Positions 24,115 through 33,457 of a stretch of 64,000 bases of DNA are shown here, piece after piece. The DNA comes from Massilia litorea (GTDB taxonomy: Bacteria > Pseudomonadota > Gammaproteobacteria > Burkholderiales > Burkholderiaceae_D): assembly GCF_015101885.1 (NCBI RefSeq), contig NZ_CP062941.1, positions 2,480,001 to 2,544,000 on the forward strand. Direction: 5' to 3'. The notes under the pieces are model-generated. The model was not told the origin of the DNA. It searched no databases and saw only the letters and a program-made list of their open reading frames with translations. The first letter of the stretch is position 1, and every line of letters starts with the position of its first letter. The translations under genes and the position numbers were made by a program.

Positions 24115-24942
24115 ATGTCGATCATCAACACCAACATGTCGTCGCTGAATGCGCAACGTAACATGGCCAAGTCGAGCAACGACCTGCAAACATCGATGAC
24201 CCGCCTGTCGTCTGGCCTGCGCGTCAACAGCGCCAAGGACGACGCAGCCGGCCTGTCGATCGCCACCAAGATGGACTCGCAGATCCGCGGCATGACCCAG
24301 GCATCGCGTAACGCCAACGACGGCATCTCGATGATCCAGACCGCCGACGGCGCCATGTCGAACATTTCGGATGCACTGCAGCGTATGCGTGAACTGGCAG
24401 TCCAGGCCGCCAACGGCACCAACGGCGCCGACGAAACCGGCAACATCGGCACCGAGATGTCGGCTCTGAATGACGAAATCGCCCGTATCGCCGACACGAC
24501 CAGCTTCAATGGCAAAAGCCTGATGAAGTCGGGCGCTCCGCTCACCGTCGACATCCAGGTCGGCGCCAACAAGGACGAATCGATCAAGGTCGCCATCGCC
24601 GACAGCGACGGCTACGCCAAGTTCACCGCTGCGACCGACCTGAAGGTTGATACGCCTGCCAACGCTGGCGCCACCATCGCCAAGATCGACGGCGCCCTGA
24701 AGGCCCTGAACACGGAGCGCGCGTCGCTGGGTACCGCACAGAACCGTATGGGCTATGCGATCAGCAACCTGTCGAGCTCGATCGAGAACCAGTCGGCCGC
24801 AAAGAGCCGCATCATGGATACCGACTACGCTTCTGAAACCAGCAAGCTGAGCCGCGCGCAGATCCTGCAGCAGGCAGGTACCGCGATGCTGGCCCAGGCC
24901 AACTCGGCACCGAACAACGTGATGTCGCTGCTGCGCGGTTAA
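24115..24942 (+). CDS. fliC: Flagellin
   Basis: 275 residues, a short flagellin. The N-terminal D0/D1 region (MSIINTNMSSLNAQRN to about 140) and the C-terminal D1/D0 region (about 200-275, ending NNVMSLLRG) are fully conserved. The central variable part is reduced to about 50 residues, so D2/D3 domains are essentially absent. It contains few Cys and several surface lysines in the middle (for example around ANKDESIKVAIAD), possible targets of the FliB methylase encoded downstream. GGAG lies eight bases before ATG. It is transcribed alone from a sigma28 promoter to a strong terminator. Confidence 0.98.
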   Translation: MSIINTNMSSLNAQRNMAKSSNDLQTSMTRLSSGLRVNSAKDDAAGLSIATKMDSQIRGMTQASRNANDGISMIQTADGAMSNISDALQRMRELAVQAANGTNGADETGNIGTEMSALNDEIARIADTTSFNGKSLMKSGAPLTVDIQVGANKDESIKVAIADSDGYAKFTAATDLKVDTPANAGATIAKIDGALKALNTERASLGTAQNRMGYAISNLSSSIENQSAAKSRIMDTDYASETSKLSRAQILQQAGTAMLAQANSAPNNVMSLLRG

Positions 24943-24964
24943 TCCCCCGATATAATCGATGGTC

Positions 24965-24999
24965 CAGCTGTGCGGGGTTAAGCCCCGCACAGCTGTTTT
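24965..24999 (+). terminator. Intrinsic terminator after fliC
   Basis: A perfect 13-bp stem (CAGCTGTGCGGGG/CCCCGCACAGCTG, loop TTAAG) is followed by TTTT, 22 bp after the fliC stop. It should keep flagellin mRNA separate from flaG-fliD while allowing some read-through. Confidence 0.9.
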
Positions 25000-25014
25000 C
25001 AAAGAGGTGTTCCG

Positions 25015-25371
25015 ATGTTGCAACCAATACAAGCTGGAAGCCCATCGGTCGTCGCCGGCAATACGGCGCGGCCGTCGGTGGACGGCGTCAAGCCAGTTAC
25101 CTCTGCCGCGCCCGTCGCGGCGTTTGCACATGTGGACAACAAGTTGGCCGGTGTCGAACTGGGCAATGCCGTTGCCGACCTGAACAAGGTGGCGCAGGCC
25201 AATGCGCAAGGCGTGCGTTTTTCGGTCGACGAGGACAGCGGCCGCACCGTGGTCAAGGTGGTCGACACCCAGACTGACGCGGTGCTGCGCCAGATCCCGA
25301 GCGTCGAGGCGCTCAAGCTGTGGCGTTCGATCGAACAGATGCAGGGTGTGATGTTGCGCGACAAGGCTTGA
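25015..25371 (+). CDS. flaG: FlaG family protein
   Basis: 118 residues. The N-terminal half is Ala/Val-rich and variable. The C-terminal half carries the FlaG signature VRFSVDEDSGRTVVKVVD followed by TDAVLRQIPSVEALKL. FlaG proteins influence filament length. It lies between fliC and fliD, the usual position. GAGGTG lies six bases before ATG. A perfect TATAAT occurs at 24951 but precedes the terminator, so the promoter for flaG is unclear; read-through from fliC is possible. Confidence 0.93.
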   Translation: MLQPIQAGSPSVVAGNTARPSVDGVKPVTSAAPVAAFAHVDNKLAGVELGNAVADLNKVAQANAQGVRFSVDEDSGRTVVKVVDTQTDAVLRQIPSVEALKLWRSIEQMQGVMLRDKA

Positions 25372-25413
25372 GGCCGGGGCATCTGCATCCGTCTTATATG
25401 AAGGAAGCGAACA

Positions 25414-26787
25414 ATGGGTATTAGTGCCGCAGGCATGCTGTCGGGGTTGGACGTCAACGGTCTCGTGACGTCCCTGATGGAGGTCGAGAAGCAGCCGCTC
25501 GCGAACCTGCAAGCGAAACAAGCCAGCTTCAATTCCAAACTGTCCGCGTTCGGTACGCTCAAGAGCGCGGTGTCCACCTTCCAGGCAGCCGTGAAGGCGC
25601 TGTCGGGCGACGCCCTGCGGGCGCTGACGACAACGTCCACCAAAGCCGATGCGATCGGTGTGTCCGCTACCAAGGACGGCGGTGCGGCAGCCGGCAGCTA
25701 TTCGATCGAGGTAAGCAAACTGGCGCAGAGCGATAAGCTGGTGTCGTCCGGCATTGCAACAGATGCAAAGTTCCTCGGCCCCGGTTCGATGGAAATCACG
25801 ATCGGTGGCAAGCCCACGACTGTGAACCTGACCGATGCCACCCTGGCTAGTGTCTCGAGTGCCATCAACAAAGCCAACGCCGGCGTGACTGCCACCATCC
25901 TGAACGACGGCACGCAAGATCGTCTCGTCATCACGGGCAACCAGAGCGGCAGTGCCAACGGCGTGACGATTGCTGCGACGGGCAGCTTGGCGCGTTTCGA
26001 TAGCACGCCCCCGCCGGTCACCGTGCCGCCGACGGAGCCGAATATGGCGCGGACGCAGACTGCGCAGAATGCCGAGATGACGATTGACGGCATCGCGGTG
26101 TCGAAACCATCGAATACCGTGATCGATGCGATCAAGGGTGTGACCCTGAACCTGGCCCAGACCAATATCGGCAGCCCGGCCACGATCACCCTCGCGAAAG
26201 ACGCGGCGACGGTGACGAAGTCGGTCACCGCCTTCGTCGACGCCTACAACGCGCTGGCTACGGCGGTCAACAAGCAGACCGCCTACAATGCCGCCACGAA
26301 AACTGGCGCTGTACTCAACGGTGACGCGGGTGCGCGCTCGATCCTGGGCAGCATACGCTCCGAACTCGGCAAGGCAGTCAGCGGCGCCACGGGCCTGTCG
26401 TCGCTGTCCGACATCGGGATTGCCTTCCAGCGCGACGGTACCCTGAAACTGGAAAAGCCGGCCAAGCTGGAGACAGCGATCGCCACCAATTTCGAGGGCG
26501 TGTCGAATCTGTTCAACTCGGCGTCCGGCGTCGCTACCCGCCTTGCCAAGGTCACGGAAGATATGCTGGGCTCGAAAGGAGTGTTCAAGAGCCGCACGGA
26601 TGGCCTGAACGCCTCGATCAAGGGCCTGGAGAAAAGCAGTGACCGGATGGAGCTGCAATTGGCCCAGACCGAGAAGCGCTACCGCACGCAGTTCACCTCG
26701 CTCGACTCGATGATGGTCAATATGCAAAGCATGAGCAGCTATATGACGCAACAGCTGGCGGCGCTGGCAGCCAACAGCGGATACTAA
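25414..26787 (+). CDS. fliD: Flagellar filament cap protein FliD
   Basis: 457 residues. The N-terminal FliD domain (ISAAGMLSGLDVNGLVTSLM) and C-terminal FliD domain with coiled coil (about 380-450, ending YMTQQLAALAANSGY) are conserved, and the middle forms the head domains. FliD caps the growing filament and helps flagellin fold. AAGGAAG lies eight bases before ATG. It follows flaG by 42 bp and ends at a bidirectional terminator. Confidence 0.97.
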   Translation: MGISAAGMLSGLDVNGLVTSLMEVEKQPLANLQAKQASFNSKLSAFGTLKSAVSTFQAAVKALSGDALRALTTTSTKADAIGVSATKDGGAAAGSYSIEVSKLAQSDKLVSSGIATDAKFLGPGSMEITIGGKPTTVNLTDATLASVSSAINKANAGVTATILNDGTQDRLVITGNQSGSANGVTIAATGSLARFDSTPPPVTVPPTEPNMARTQTAQNAEMTIDGIAVSKPSNTVIDAIKGVTLNLAQTNIGSPATITLAKDAATVTKSVTAFVDAYNALATAVNKQTAYNAATKTGAVLNGDAGARSILGSIRSELGKAVSGATGLSSLSDIGIAFQRDGTLKLEKPAKLETAIATNFEGVSNLFNSASGVATRLAKVTEDMLGSKGVFKSRTDGLNASIKGLEKSSDRMELQLAQTEKRYRTQFTSLDSMMVNMQSMSSYMTQQLAALAANSGY

Positions 26788-26814
26788 GCAATACACTAGC
26801 AACCGGTATCGACG

Positions 26815-26853
26815 TAAAAAACAGGGCTGTCCGATCTCGGACAGCCCTGTTTT
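26815..26853. terminator. Bidirectional terminator between fliD and fliB
   Basis: A 13-bp perfect stem (ACAGGGCTGTCCG/CGGACAGCCCTGT, loop ATCT, 26821-26850) is flanked by A-run on the left (26816-26821) and T-run on the right (26850-26853). It serves the convergent fliD (+) and fliB (-). Confidence 0.9.
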
Positions 26854-26876
26854 CGTTCATGCCCGCGTTTGACGGA

Positions 26877-28115
26877 TCAGGAACGGAGGAAGCCGAAGAT
26901 CCGGTCCAGCCTGTCCCAGCCAGTGTTTTGCAGGGCCTGGTTAATCTGCTGCGCCAGCTTCATATCGTGCTGGACGCGGCGGCAAAACACCTGGACCGTC
27001 TGGGCCAGCAGGGCCGGCGTCGGCAAGCTGGCGTCGCTGTTGCACTGGGCGGCCAGCACGAAGCGGACCATGCCGAAACGCGAGACCAGCCGCAGGTAGT
27101 GTTCGTAGGGTGTGCTGTCGCCGAACGGGAACAGGGCGCTGAACATTTCGTTCAGTAGATAATGCTCCATCAGCCAGGGTGCTTCGCTCAGCGCGGCCGG
27201 CAGGCGTTCGATGCCGCGGCGGTAGTTGGCAACGATTTGCTGCTCGACCGATTCCCCGCTGGCCGGGTCCGTTGGCATACCCCTTGCGATCATGTCCAGG
27301 ATGGCATTCTGCGAGGTGGAGTGGGTAGTTTTATGCCGGACGTTCCACATGGTGGCGAACACCGCCGCTTGCTGGTAATGATTGGGCGGCATGTCCTTCA
27401 AGGCATCGGTGATAGACCCGGTCTCGAGTGCTGCAACCAGTTCTTCGATCAGGGCAGGGACTGCTTGCTGCTTGTGCGCCTGAATCGCCTTGGTCAGGCT
27501 TTCGCAGAATACGCCCAGCACTGCCAGCTTTTCCCACACTTCCAGGCCTTGCGTGCGCATCAGCTGGAAGCAGAAGATCCGGATTTCATTCATGGTCTCC
27601 GGACGCAGCCCGTGCATGGGCTGGATCTTGCCGGCCGAGGTGTCACGCACGACGACCTTGCTCTCGACAAAATCGAAGGCGTCCGGACTCAGCAACGCCT
27701 GGCGCGCCGCTTCCGGACAGGACAGCGTCAGGCTCTGTTCAATACCGCCTGCGAACTGGCGCGTCGAACGAGGGTAGCTGAAGCAGGTGTCGGACAGATA
27801 GCTTTCGTTGAGGTGTCTCTGCACCGAGCACAGGCTGTCCTGCATGAGCGGACAGGCCGCCGATTCCTGATGCAGTTCGATGCGCGCGTAACTGGCATCG
27901 CTTTCCTGGCTGCGCACGCGCCTGACGCTGCTTTCGAACACAGGCTTGAGTTCCGGATGATTCGACTGGCGGTAGGCGTTGAACGTCTTTTTGTCGACGT
28001 TCACGCGCCAGCCTGCACAGCAGCTGTCCTCGCAGCTGGAGCCGATGCAGCTGAAACGGCTGACATACTGGGGCACGAGCGCGGTAAGGGATTTGGAAGG
28101 GTGAAGGATGGCCAT
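26877..28115 (-). CDS. fliB: Flagellin lysine-N-methylase FliB
   Basis: 412 residues from ATG 28115 with GGA five bases upstream; a longer in-frame start at 28175 would overlap the promoter. The N-terminus has a Cys cluster (Cys23, Cys28, Cys32, Cys33 in FSCIGSSCEDSCCAGW), and another Cys set follows near residues 90-115 (SAACPLMQDSLC, LSDTCFSYPR). This pattern matches the FliB family, which methylates surface lysines of flagellin and is thought to use an iron-sulphur cluster. It converges on fliD, two genes from its likely substrate fliC. A flagellin with almost no D2/D3 domain and a dedicated methylase is a coherent pair. Confidence 0.9.
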   Translation of the reverse strand: MAILHPSKSLTALVPQYVSRFSCIGSSCEDSCCAGWRVNVDKKTFNAYRQSNHPELKPVFESSVRRVRSQESDASYARIELHQESAACPLMQDSLCSVQRHLNESYLSDTCFSYPRSTRQFAGGIEQSLTLSCPEAARQALLSPDAFDFVESKVVVRDTSAGKIQPMHGLRPETMNEIRIFCFQLMRTQGLEVWEKLAVLGVFCESLTKAIQAHKQQAVPALIEELVAALETGSITDALKDMPPNHYQQAAVFATMWNVRHKTTHSTSQNAILDMIARGMPTDPASGESVEQQIVANYRRGIERLPAALSEAPWLMEHYLLNEMFSALFPFGDSTPYEHYLRLVSRFGMVRFVLAAQCNSDASLPTPALLAQTVQVFCRRVQHDMKLAQQINQALQNTGWDRLDRIFGFLRS

Positions 28116-28146
28116 GGTTGTCCGTAGTAGGCTGGGGGCAAGTCTG

Positions 28147-28175
28147 ATCGTACTTTGCGGAAACAATCGTTTCAA
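28147..28175 (-). promoter_or_regulatory. Candidate sigma70 promoter of fliB
   Basis: On the minus strand TTGAAA (28175-28170), 17 bp, then TACGAT (28152-28147): 5/6 and 4/6 matches to consensus. It lies 32 bp before the fliB ATG. Unlike fliC and fliS, no sigma28 box is seen here. Confidence 0.5.
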
Positions 28176-28279
28176 GAAGATTGGGCCAAAAATTCACATT
28201 CCGGCCCGGTTGGATGCGCGTTTGTCTGTTTCCACTCACAAGATGTGGAAGCGTCATGGTCGCGAATACCAGGGTCCGG

Positions 28280-29869
28280 TCAGCTGTCGCTGGCCACTTC
28301 CACCCGGTTCTTTCCCGACTGTTTCGCCTTGTACATCGCCCGGTCCACCCGTGCCAGCAAGCTCGCCTGGTCCTCGTTCGGCAGGCGCAAGGCCACGCCG
28401 GCCGAGAACGTGATCAACAGCTTCTCGTTATCGTGCATGAAGAAATGCCTGGTCAGCTCGCGCTGCAGGCGCGTCATGGTCAGCACGGCCGCCTCGACCG
28501 GGGTTTCCGGCAGCATGATCAGGAATTCCTCGCCACCGAAACGGGCGATCACGTCAATCGAGCGTAGCGTCGCCTTCACCACCTTGGCCAGGTGGCGCAG
28601 GGCGTTGTCGCCGGCCAGGTGGCCATAGGTATCGTTGAGCTTCTTGAAATTGTCGAGGTCGAGCAGGGCCACGCACAGCGGCGTGTTGCGGCGGTCGGCG
28701 CGCGCGCTTTCGCGCTCGAACACGTCGTCCAGGCCGCGCCGGTTGAGGGTGCCGGTCAGCTGGTCTTCGCGCACCAGTTCGCTCATGTGCTGCAGCTTCG
28801 CTTCCAGCTCCTTGATCCTGCTTTCAGCTTCCTGCACCTCGCGGTGCGCGGCCAGCATGCGGTCGCGCGAGGCCAGGGCCTCCGCTTGCGCCTGCCTGGT
28901 CTCGCTCAGGACCTGGTCGAGTACCTCGTTCAGCTCCGTGATGTCGCCGGCATTGCGGATGCGTTCCGAAAAGCCGCCCAGCTTGTCGTGGTAGTCGCCG
29001 GTCGAGGCCGCCACCGAACCAAGGCGGTCGATGAAGGTCATCATCATGTTCTTGACGGTGGTCCTGACGTCGGACAGGTTGTGCTTCAGCTGGCCCTGCT
29101 TGTAGATCACGTCCTTCAGGCTGCGCGTGACATCTTCCAGTGCGCGCGTGTCGATCGGGCCGCTGATGAGTTCCTGCACGGCCTCGATCTGGCCGCGCAT
29201 CCAGCTGTCGTCGTCCAGCAATTCGCTGACGTTCTCGAGCAGCAGCTTGAACAGGCGCAGCAGCAGCTCCTGCTGTTCGCCGGCATCGCCGTTGTGCAGT
29301 TCGATCTGGAAACAGAGTTCCTTCAGGCGCGTCGCGATTTCCTGCAGCGCCGCTTCGCCATGCGCGATTTTCACGGCGGCGCCGAGCGACTCGGCTTCGC
29401 TTGCCAGCTTGGGGCTGGCCGGCAGCAGCGACGCCAGGGCAAACGCCAGCGTGCGGCTCAGCAGTTCGCGCAGCAGCACGGTGTCCTTGCTTTCCATGCC
29501 ATAGGTCACGCCCGGCGGAATGCCGCGCCGCAAGTGCTTCTCGACCAGCTGCGACAGGGCGCGCGCATAGGCTTCCCAGTCGCGCACCTTCACCGCGCGG
29601 TTCAGGCGGCGGCCGTATTCGGCCAGTTCGCCCGGGGTATCGGTCAGCTGGGTTGCGAAGTCGCCCAACACCACCTCGGCCGCGCCGTTGGCGGGCGCGA
29701 CCGGGGCAGATGCGGGTGCCAATGTGGGCTTCGGGATGCCGGCAATCTCGTCGTAGATGTCCCGATACGCATCGGGCGTCGGTGCGATGCGGCGCGTGGC
29801 GAGGCGCCGGAAGGCTTCGCGCGCGATATCGACGGGGTTCTGGGCGGGTGGGGCGGGAGGGTTAGGCAT
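28280..29869 (-). CDS. Diguanylate cyclase (GGDEF domain)
   Basis: 529 residues, soluble. Residues 1-340 are a helical region without a known sensory fold that I can name, ending in a coiled coil (AHREVQEAESRIKELEAKLQ). The GGDEF domain at about 365-525 has GGEEF at 445-449 and an RxxD inhibitory site (RSID, 436-439), so an active, product-inhibited cyclase is expected. Helical N-terminal regions of this type resemble those of dimerising cyclases of the SadC/YdaM style only in outline. It lies 164 bp before fliB in the same orientation, with a promoter between. Confidence 0.93.
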   Translation of the reverse strand: MPNPPAPPAQNPVDIAREAFRRLATRRIAPTPDAYRDIYDEIAGIPKPTLAPASAPVAPANGAAEVVLGDFATQLTDTPGELAEYGRRLNRAVKVRDWEAYARALSQLVEKHLRRGIPPGVTYGMESKDTVLLRELLSRTLAFALASLLPASPKLASEAESLGAAVKIAHGEAALQEIATRLKELCFQIELHNGDAGEQQELLLRLFKLLLENVSELLDDDSWMRGQIEAVQELISGPIDTRALEDVTRSLKDVIYKQGQLKHNLSDVRTTVKNMMMTFIDRLGSVAASTGDYHDKLGGFSERIRNAGDITELNEVLDQVLSETRQAQAEALASRDRMLAAHREVQEAESRIKELEAKLQHMSELVREDQLTGTLNRRGLDDVFERESARADRRNTPLCVALLDLDNFKKLNDTYGHLAGDNALRHLAKVVKATLRSIDVIARFGGEEFLIMLPETPVEAAVLTMTRLQRELTRHFFMHDNEKLLITFSAGVALRLPNEDQASLLARVDRAMYKAKQSGKNRVEVASDS

Positions 29870-29975
29870 GATGCAAGCTTACGTATTTGCTGTGCAGCAA
29901 TGATAAGCACCTTTTCTTTTCGTCATCGCCCGAAAAGAGGCTGGAAAGTATCTTACTTAACAGCAATGCATAAAC

Positions 29976-30623
29976 CTATTCGACCAGCTGGTTACGGATC
30001 GCGTAGTGCGTCAGCTCGGCGCTGGTTTTCAGGTTCATCTTCGCCAGCAGGCGTGCCCGGTATTCGCTGACCGTCTTGACCGACAGCGAGAGCTCGCGCG
30101 CGATCTCGCTCACCGTCTTGCCCGAAGCAATCATGGTCAGCGTCTGGAATTCGCGGTCCGACAGGCTGTCGTGCGGCGGCGCGTCGTGGTCGGCGCCGAC
30201 CTGGCTCGCCAGCGCCTGGGCCAGCGTGGCGCTGACGTATTTCTGGCCGCCGGCCACCTGGCGGATCGCCGTGACCAGTTCGCGCGGCGCGCTCTGCTTG
30301 GTGAGATAGCCGGCCGCGCCCGCTTTCAGCGCGCGGATCGCGTACTGGTCTTCGCGGTGCATCGACAGCATCAGCACGGCCAGCTCGGGCCGCTCCTGCT
30401 TGATCTGTTTCAGCACCTCGATGCCATTGCGGTCGGGCATGGAGATATCGAGCAGCATCACGTGGCAGCGCGATTTACGGAACAGCCTGATCGCATCGAG
30501 CCCGTTCTCGGCCTCGCCGGCAACGACGATGTCGCGCTGCTCGGCCAGGATCTGTTTCAAGCCCTCGCGCACGATGGCATGGTCGTCGGCGATGAATACG
30601 CGGATGGTGGCTTTGTCGGTCAT
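29976..30623 (-). CDS. NarL/FixJ-type response regulator
   Basis: 215 residues. The receiver domain (1-120) has the acidic pair in IADDHAIVREGL, the phospho-acceptor Asp in VMLLDISMP (about Asp59) and the conserved Lys in YLTKQSAP. The C-terminal LuxR-type helix-turn-helix reads LSDREFQTLTMIASGKTVSE and ELSLSVKTVSEYRARLLAKM. It overlaps the kinase gene upstream by four bases, so it is the cognate regulator. Target genes are not evident. Confidence 0.95.
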   Translation of the reverse strand: MTDKATIRVFIADDHAIVREGLKQILAEQRDIVVAGEAENGLDAIRLFRKSRCHVMLLDISMPDRNGIEVLKQIKQERPELAVLMLSMHREDQYAIRALKAGAAGYLTKQSAPRELVTAIRQVAGGQKYVSATLAQALASQVGADHDAPPHDSLSDREFQTLTMIASGKTVSEIARELSLSVKTVSEYRARLLAKMNLKTSAELTHYAIRNQLVE

Positions 30624-32107
30624 TGTTCCCCGGGGATTTTTACTGGCGGCGGGGCCAGGCGAATTTTGATGGTCACCATCGTGCCACCTCCGGGCGCCGC
30701 CGACAAGGTCAACGTGCCCCCCAGCGCCCGCGCCCGTTCGCTCATGCCGCGCAGGCCGAAGGAGGCGGGTTTCAGGCGGTCGGCGGGCGCGATGCCGCGG
30801 CCGTTGTCGCAGATGGCGAGCGTCAGGTGCTGGCGCTGGCGGCGCAGGGTCACCGTCACGCGGGTCGCGCCGGCGTGTTTCGCGACATTCGTCAGCGCTT
30901 CCTGGAAAATGCGGAACAGCGCGGCCGCATGGTCCGGGTCGAGCTCGATCTCACGCTCGGCGCTGCGGAAGATGCAGGCGATGCCGGAACCCTTCTCGAA
31001 TTCGCGCGCCTGCCATTCCAGCGCCGCGACGATGCCCAGGTCCAGCGTCGACGGTCGCAGGTCGAGCGAAATGCGGTGCACCGCCTCGATCGTGCGGTCG
31101 ACCAGGTCGTCGAGATAGGTCGCCTTTTCCAGCAGGCCCGGCTGGTCGGGCGGCAGCCGCGAACTGAGCATCGACAGGGCCATCTTGATCGCAGTAAGGT
31201 TGCCGCCCAGGTCGTCATGGATCTCGCGCGCGATGCGCGCCCGTTCCTGCTCCTTCACCTGCTCGATGTGGTCGGTGAGTTCGGCCAGGCGCGCGCGCGA
31301 ACGCAGGGTTTCCTGCTGCTCGACCTTGCTCTCGGTGATGTTGGTCATGATGCCGTCCCACTGCACCGCGCCCGCCGCAACGGCGTGGGGCGTGGCGCGC
31401 AGGTTGATCCATTTCACGTCTTTCCATGCATCGATCCAGATCCTGCCTTCCCAGTTCCAGCTCGACAGCGATATTTTCGAGACCGCCATCGCTTCCAGGT
31501 AACCCTTGCGGTCCTCGGGCAGGACCAGGCGCAGGAACAGGTCGGGATCGGCCTGCAGCTGGGCCGGCTGCACCCCGAGCAAGGGCGCGCAACCGTCGCT
31601 GAGGTAGGGAAAGGCATGGCGGCCGTCGGCGCCGAGGGTGAACTGGTAGACCAGGCCGGGCGTGTGGTTGACGATGGCGTTGAAGCGCGTCTGGTACTGG
31701 GCCAGCGCGTTCGAGGCCGCCTGTTCGGGGGATAGATCGTGGCCGATCGCCAGCAGCAGGGAACGGCCGTCGCGCTGGGTGCGCAGGAAAGTCAGCCTGG
31801 CCGGATAGGTGCTGCCGTCGGCGCGGCGCAGTTCGGTGCGCAGGCAGCCTTGCTTGATCGTTTCATCGCCCTTGTCTTCCCCCATGCCGGCAAGCAGCGC
31901 GCCGAGTGTGCCGTCGTCAAGGCCGGGCGCGATATCGACCGCGCGCATGCCGCTCAATGCGGCCCCGTCGTAGCCGAGATTGGCGCGCGCGGTGGCGTTC
32001 ATGTCGACCAGGGCCAGCGTGGCGGCGTCGATCAGCAGGATCTCGGCCGGGGCGGCGTGCATCGGCGCGGCCAGCAGCGCTTCGGTCGTGGTCATGGTGG
32101 TGGTCAT
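30620..32107 (-). CDS. PAS-PAS sensor histidine kinase (HisKA_3 type)
   Basis: 495 residues from ATG 32107, which overlaps the stop of the membrane-protein gene as ATGA. Two PAS modules cover about 10-125 and 135-265. The dimerisation domain contains the phospho-acceptor His in REIHDDLGGNLTAIKMALS, and the ATPase domain has EALTNVAKHAGA and DNGRGI, both intact. It lacks membrane helices, so sensing is cytosolic or depends on the membrane protein encoded just upstream. It pairs with the NarL-type regulator that follows. Confidence 0.94.
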   Translation of the reverse strand: MTTTMTTTEALLAAPMHAAPAEILLIDAATLALVDMNATARANLGYDGAALSGMRAVDIAPGLDDGTLGALLAGMGEDKGDETIKQGCLRTELRRADGSTYPARLTFLRTQRDGRSLLLAIGHDLSPEQAASNALAQYQTRFNAIVNHTPGLVYQFTLGADGRHAFPYLSDGCAPLLGVQPAQLQADPDLFLRLVLPEDRKGYLEAMAVSKISLSSWNWEGRIWIDAWKDVKWINLRATPHAVAAGAVQWDGIMTNITESKVEQQETLRSRARLAELTDHIEQVKEQERARIAREIHDDLGGNLTAIKMALSMLSSRLPPDQPGLLEKATYLDDLVDRTIEAVHRISLDLRPSTLDLGIVAALEWQAREFEKGSGIACIFRSAEREIELDPDHAAALFRIFQEALTNVAKHAGATRVTVTLRRQRQHLTLAICDNGRGIAPADRLKPASFGLRGMSERARALGGTLTLSAAPGGGTMVTIKIRLAPPPVKIPGEQ

Positions 32108-32745
32108 GGTCTTTCGCTTCCCGGTTTGCGGCGCCTGCGCCACAGCGACACGAAGCGGCGCAGCGCGCGTGCGCTGCGCGTGGCATGGCGGCTGCCGAAG
32201 GGTACCGACGGCCGCAACTGGCTGCGCAGGCGGCGCAGGATGCGGCGCAAGGCCGACACCGAACGGCGCGCCTGCTGGTAGGTAGGGCTGGCCCGGAAGC
32301 GGGCAATGAGCTGATCCTTGAACATGATGAAGCGATTGTGCCACCGCGCAAACCAGACGAGCGCCAGCAAGGACGGCAGGGTCAGGACATAGATGCGCGC
32401 GACCACCATCGCCCCGCCCAGTTTGGCGACCACAAAGACCGCGACGCCCATCAGGGGATGGCCGTGGGCAATCGCCAGCAGGGCCAGCAACTTGACCGGA
32501 ACAAGCAGCAAGCCGGGCAGGGCGAAGGCCAGCAGCGCTGCCCAGGGCGGCAGGCGCCGGATGCCGTGCTCCAGCATCCGCAGCGGCGGCCAGGTGCCCA
32601 TTGCGGCCGACAGGCGGCCGGCGACTTCCCACAGCCATTCCTCGAACAGCAACAGCAGCGCGATTACATACAGCAACGGCGCCAGCAGCCGGCTGCGTGG
32701 GGAAGGCGGACTTGTGAGTCTCGGGGAGGTCATCTTGCGCATCAT
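32104..32745 (-). CDS. Membrane protein coupled to the histidine kinase
   Basis: 213 residues from ATG 32745 (or 32742). It has about four hydrophobic segments (near residues 22-42, 65-85, 88-105 and 108-130) and a long, strongly basic cytoplasmic tail from about 140 to the end, with many Arg and Trp. I do not recognise the family. Its end overlaps the kinase start by four bases, so the three genes form one operon. It might be the input partner of the otherwise soluble kinase (inference). Confidence 0.75.
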   Translation of the reverse strand: MMRKMTSPRLTSPPSPRSRLLAPLLYVIALLLLFEEWLWEVAGRLSAAMGTWPPLRMLEHGIRRLPPWAALLAFALPGLLLVPVKLLALLAIAHGHPLMGVAVFVVAKLGGAMVVARIYVLTLPSLLALVWFARWHNRFIMFKDQLIARFRASPTYQQARRSVSALRRILRRLRSQLRPSVPFGSRHATRSARALRRFVSLWRRRRKPGSERP

Positions 32746-32843
32746 ACGGTATCCGCGGCGTCCAGCCTTAGGGGAAACTGAGCAAGTCGACACGTCACGG
32801 CTAGCGTGTCCCGGGTCGCGCGATCTGGGGCTACAATGGACGA

Positions 32844-33410
<567 letters not shown>

Positions 33411-33457
33411 TCCGGCCGCGGCTGGTAAGATGCCCGATTCGCCGCAACAAGCTTTTT

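Noticed and set aside
24951..24956. Perfect TATAAT after fliC as a promoter for flaG-fliD
   Set aside because: No minus-35 at 16-18 bp, and transcripts would run straight into the fliC terminator.
24022..26802. A 926-codon open frame on the minus strand across fliC, flaG and fliD
   Set aside because: It is antisense to three certain genes, its composition (many His, Arg, Gly, Gln) is that of a shadow frame in high-GC DNA, and it shows no domain.
28592..30070. A 492-codon plus-strand frame opposite the diguanylate cyclase
   Set aside because: The minus-strand frame encodes a clear GGDEF domain; the plus frame is Gln/Arg/His-rich shadow.
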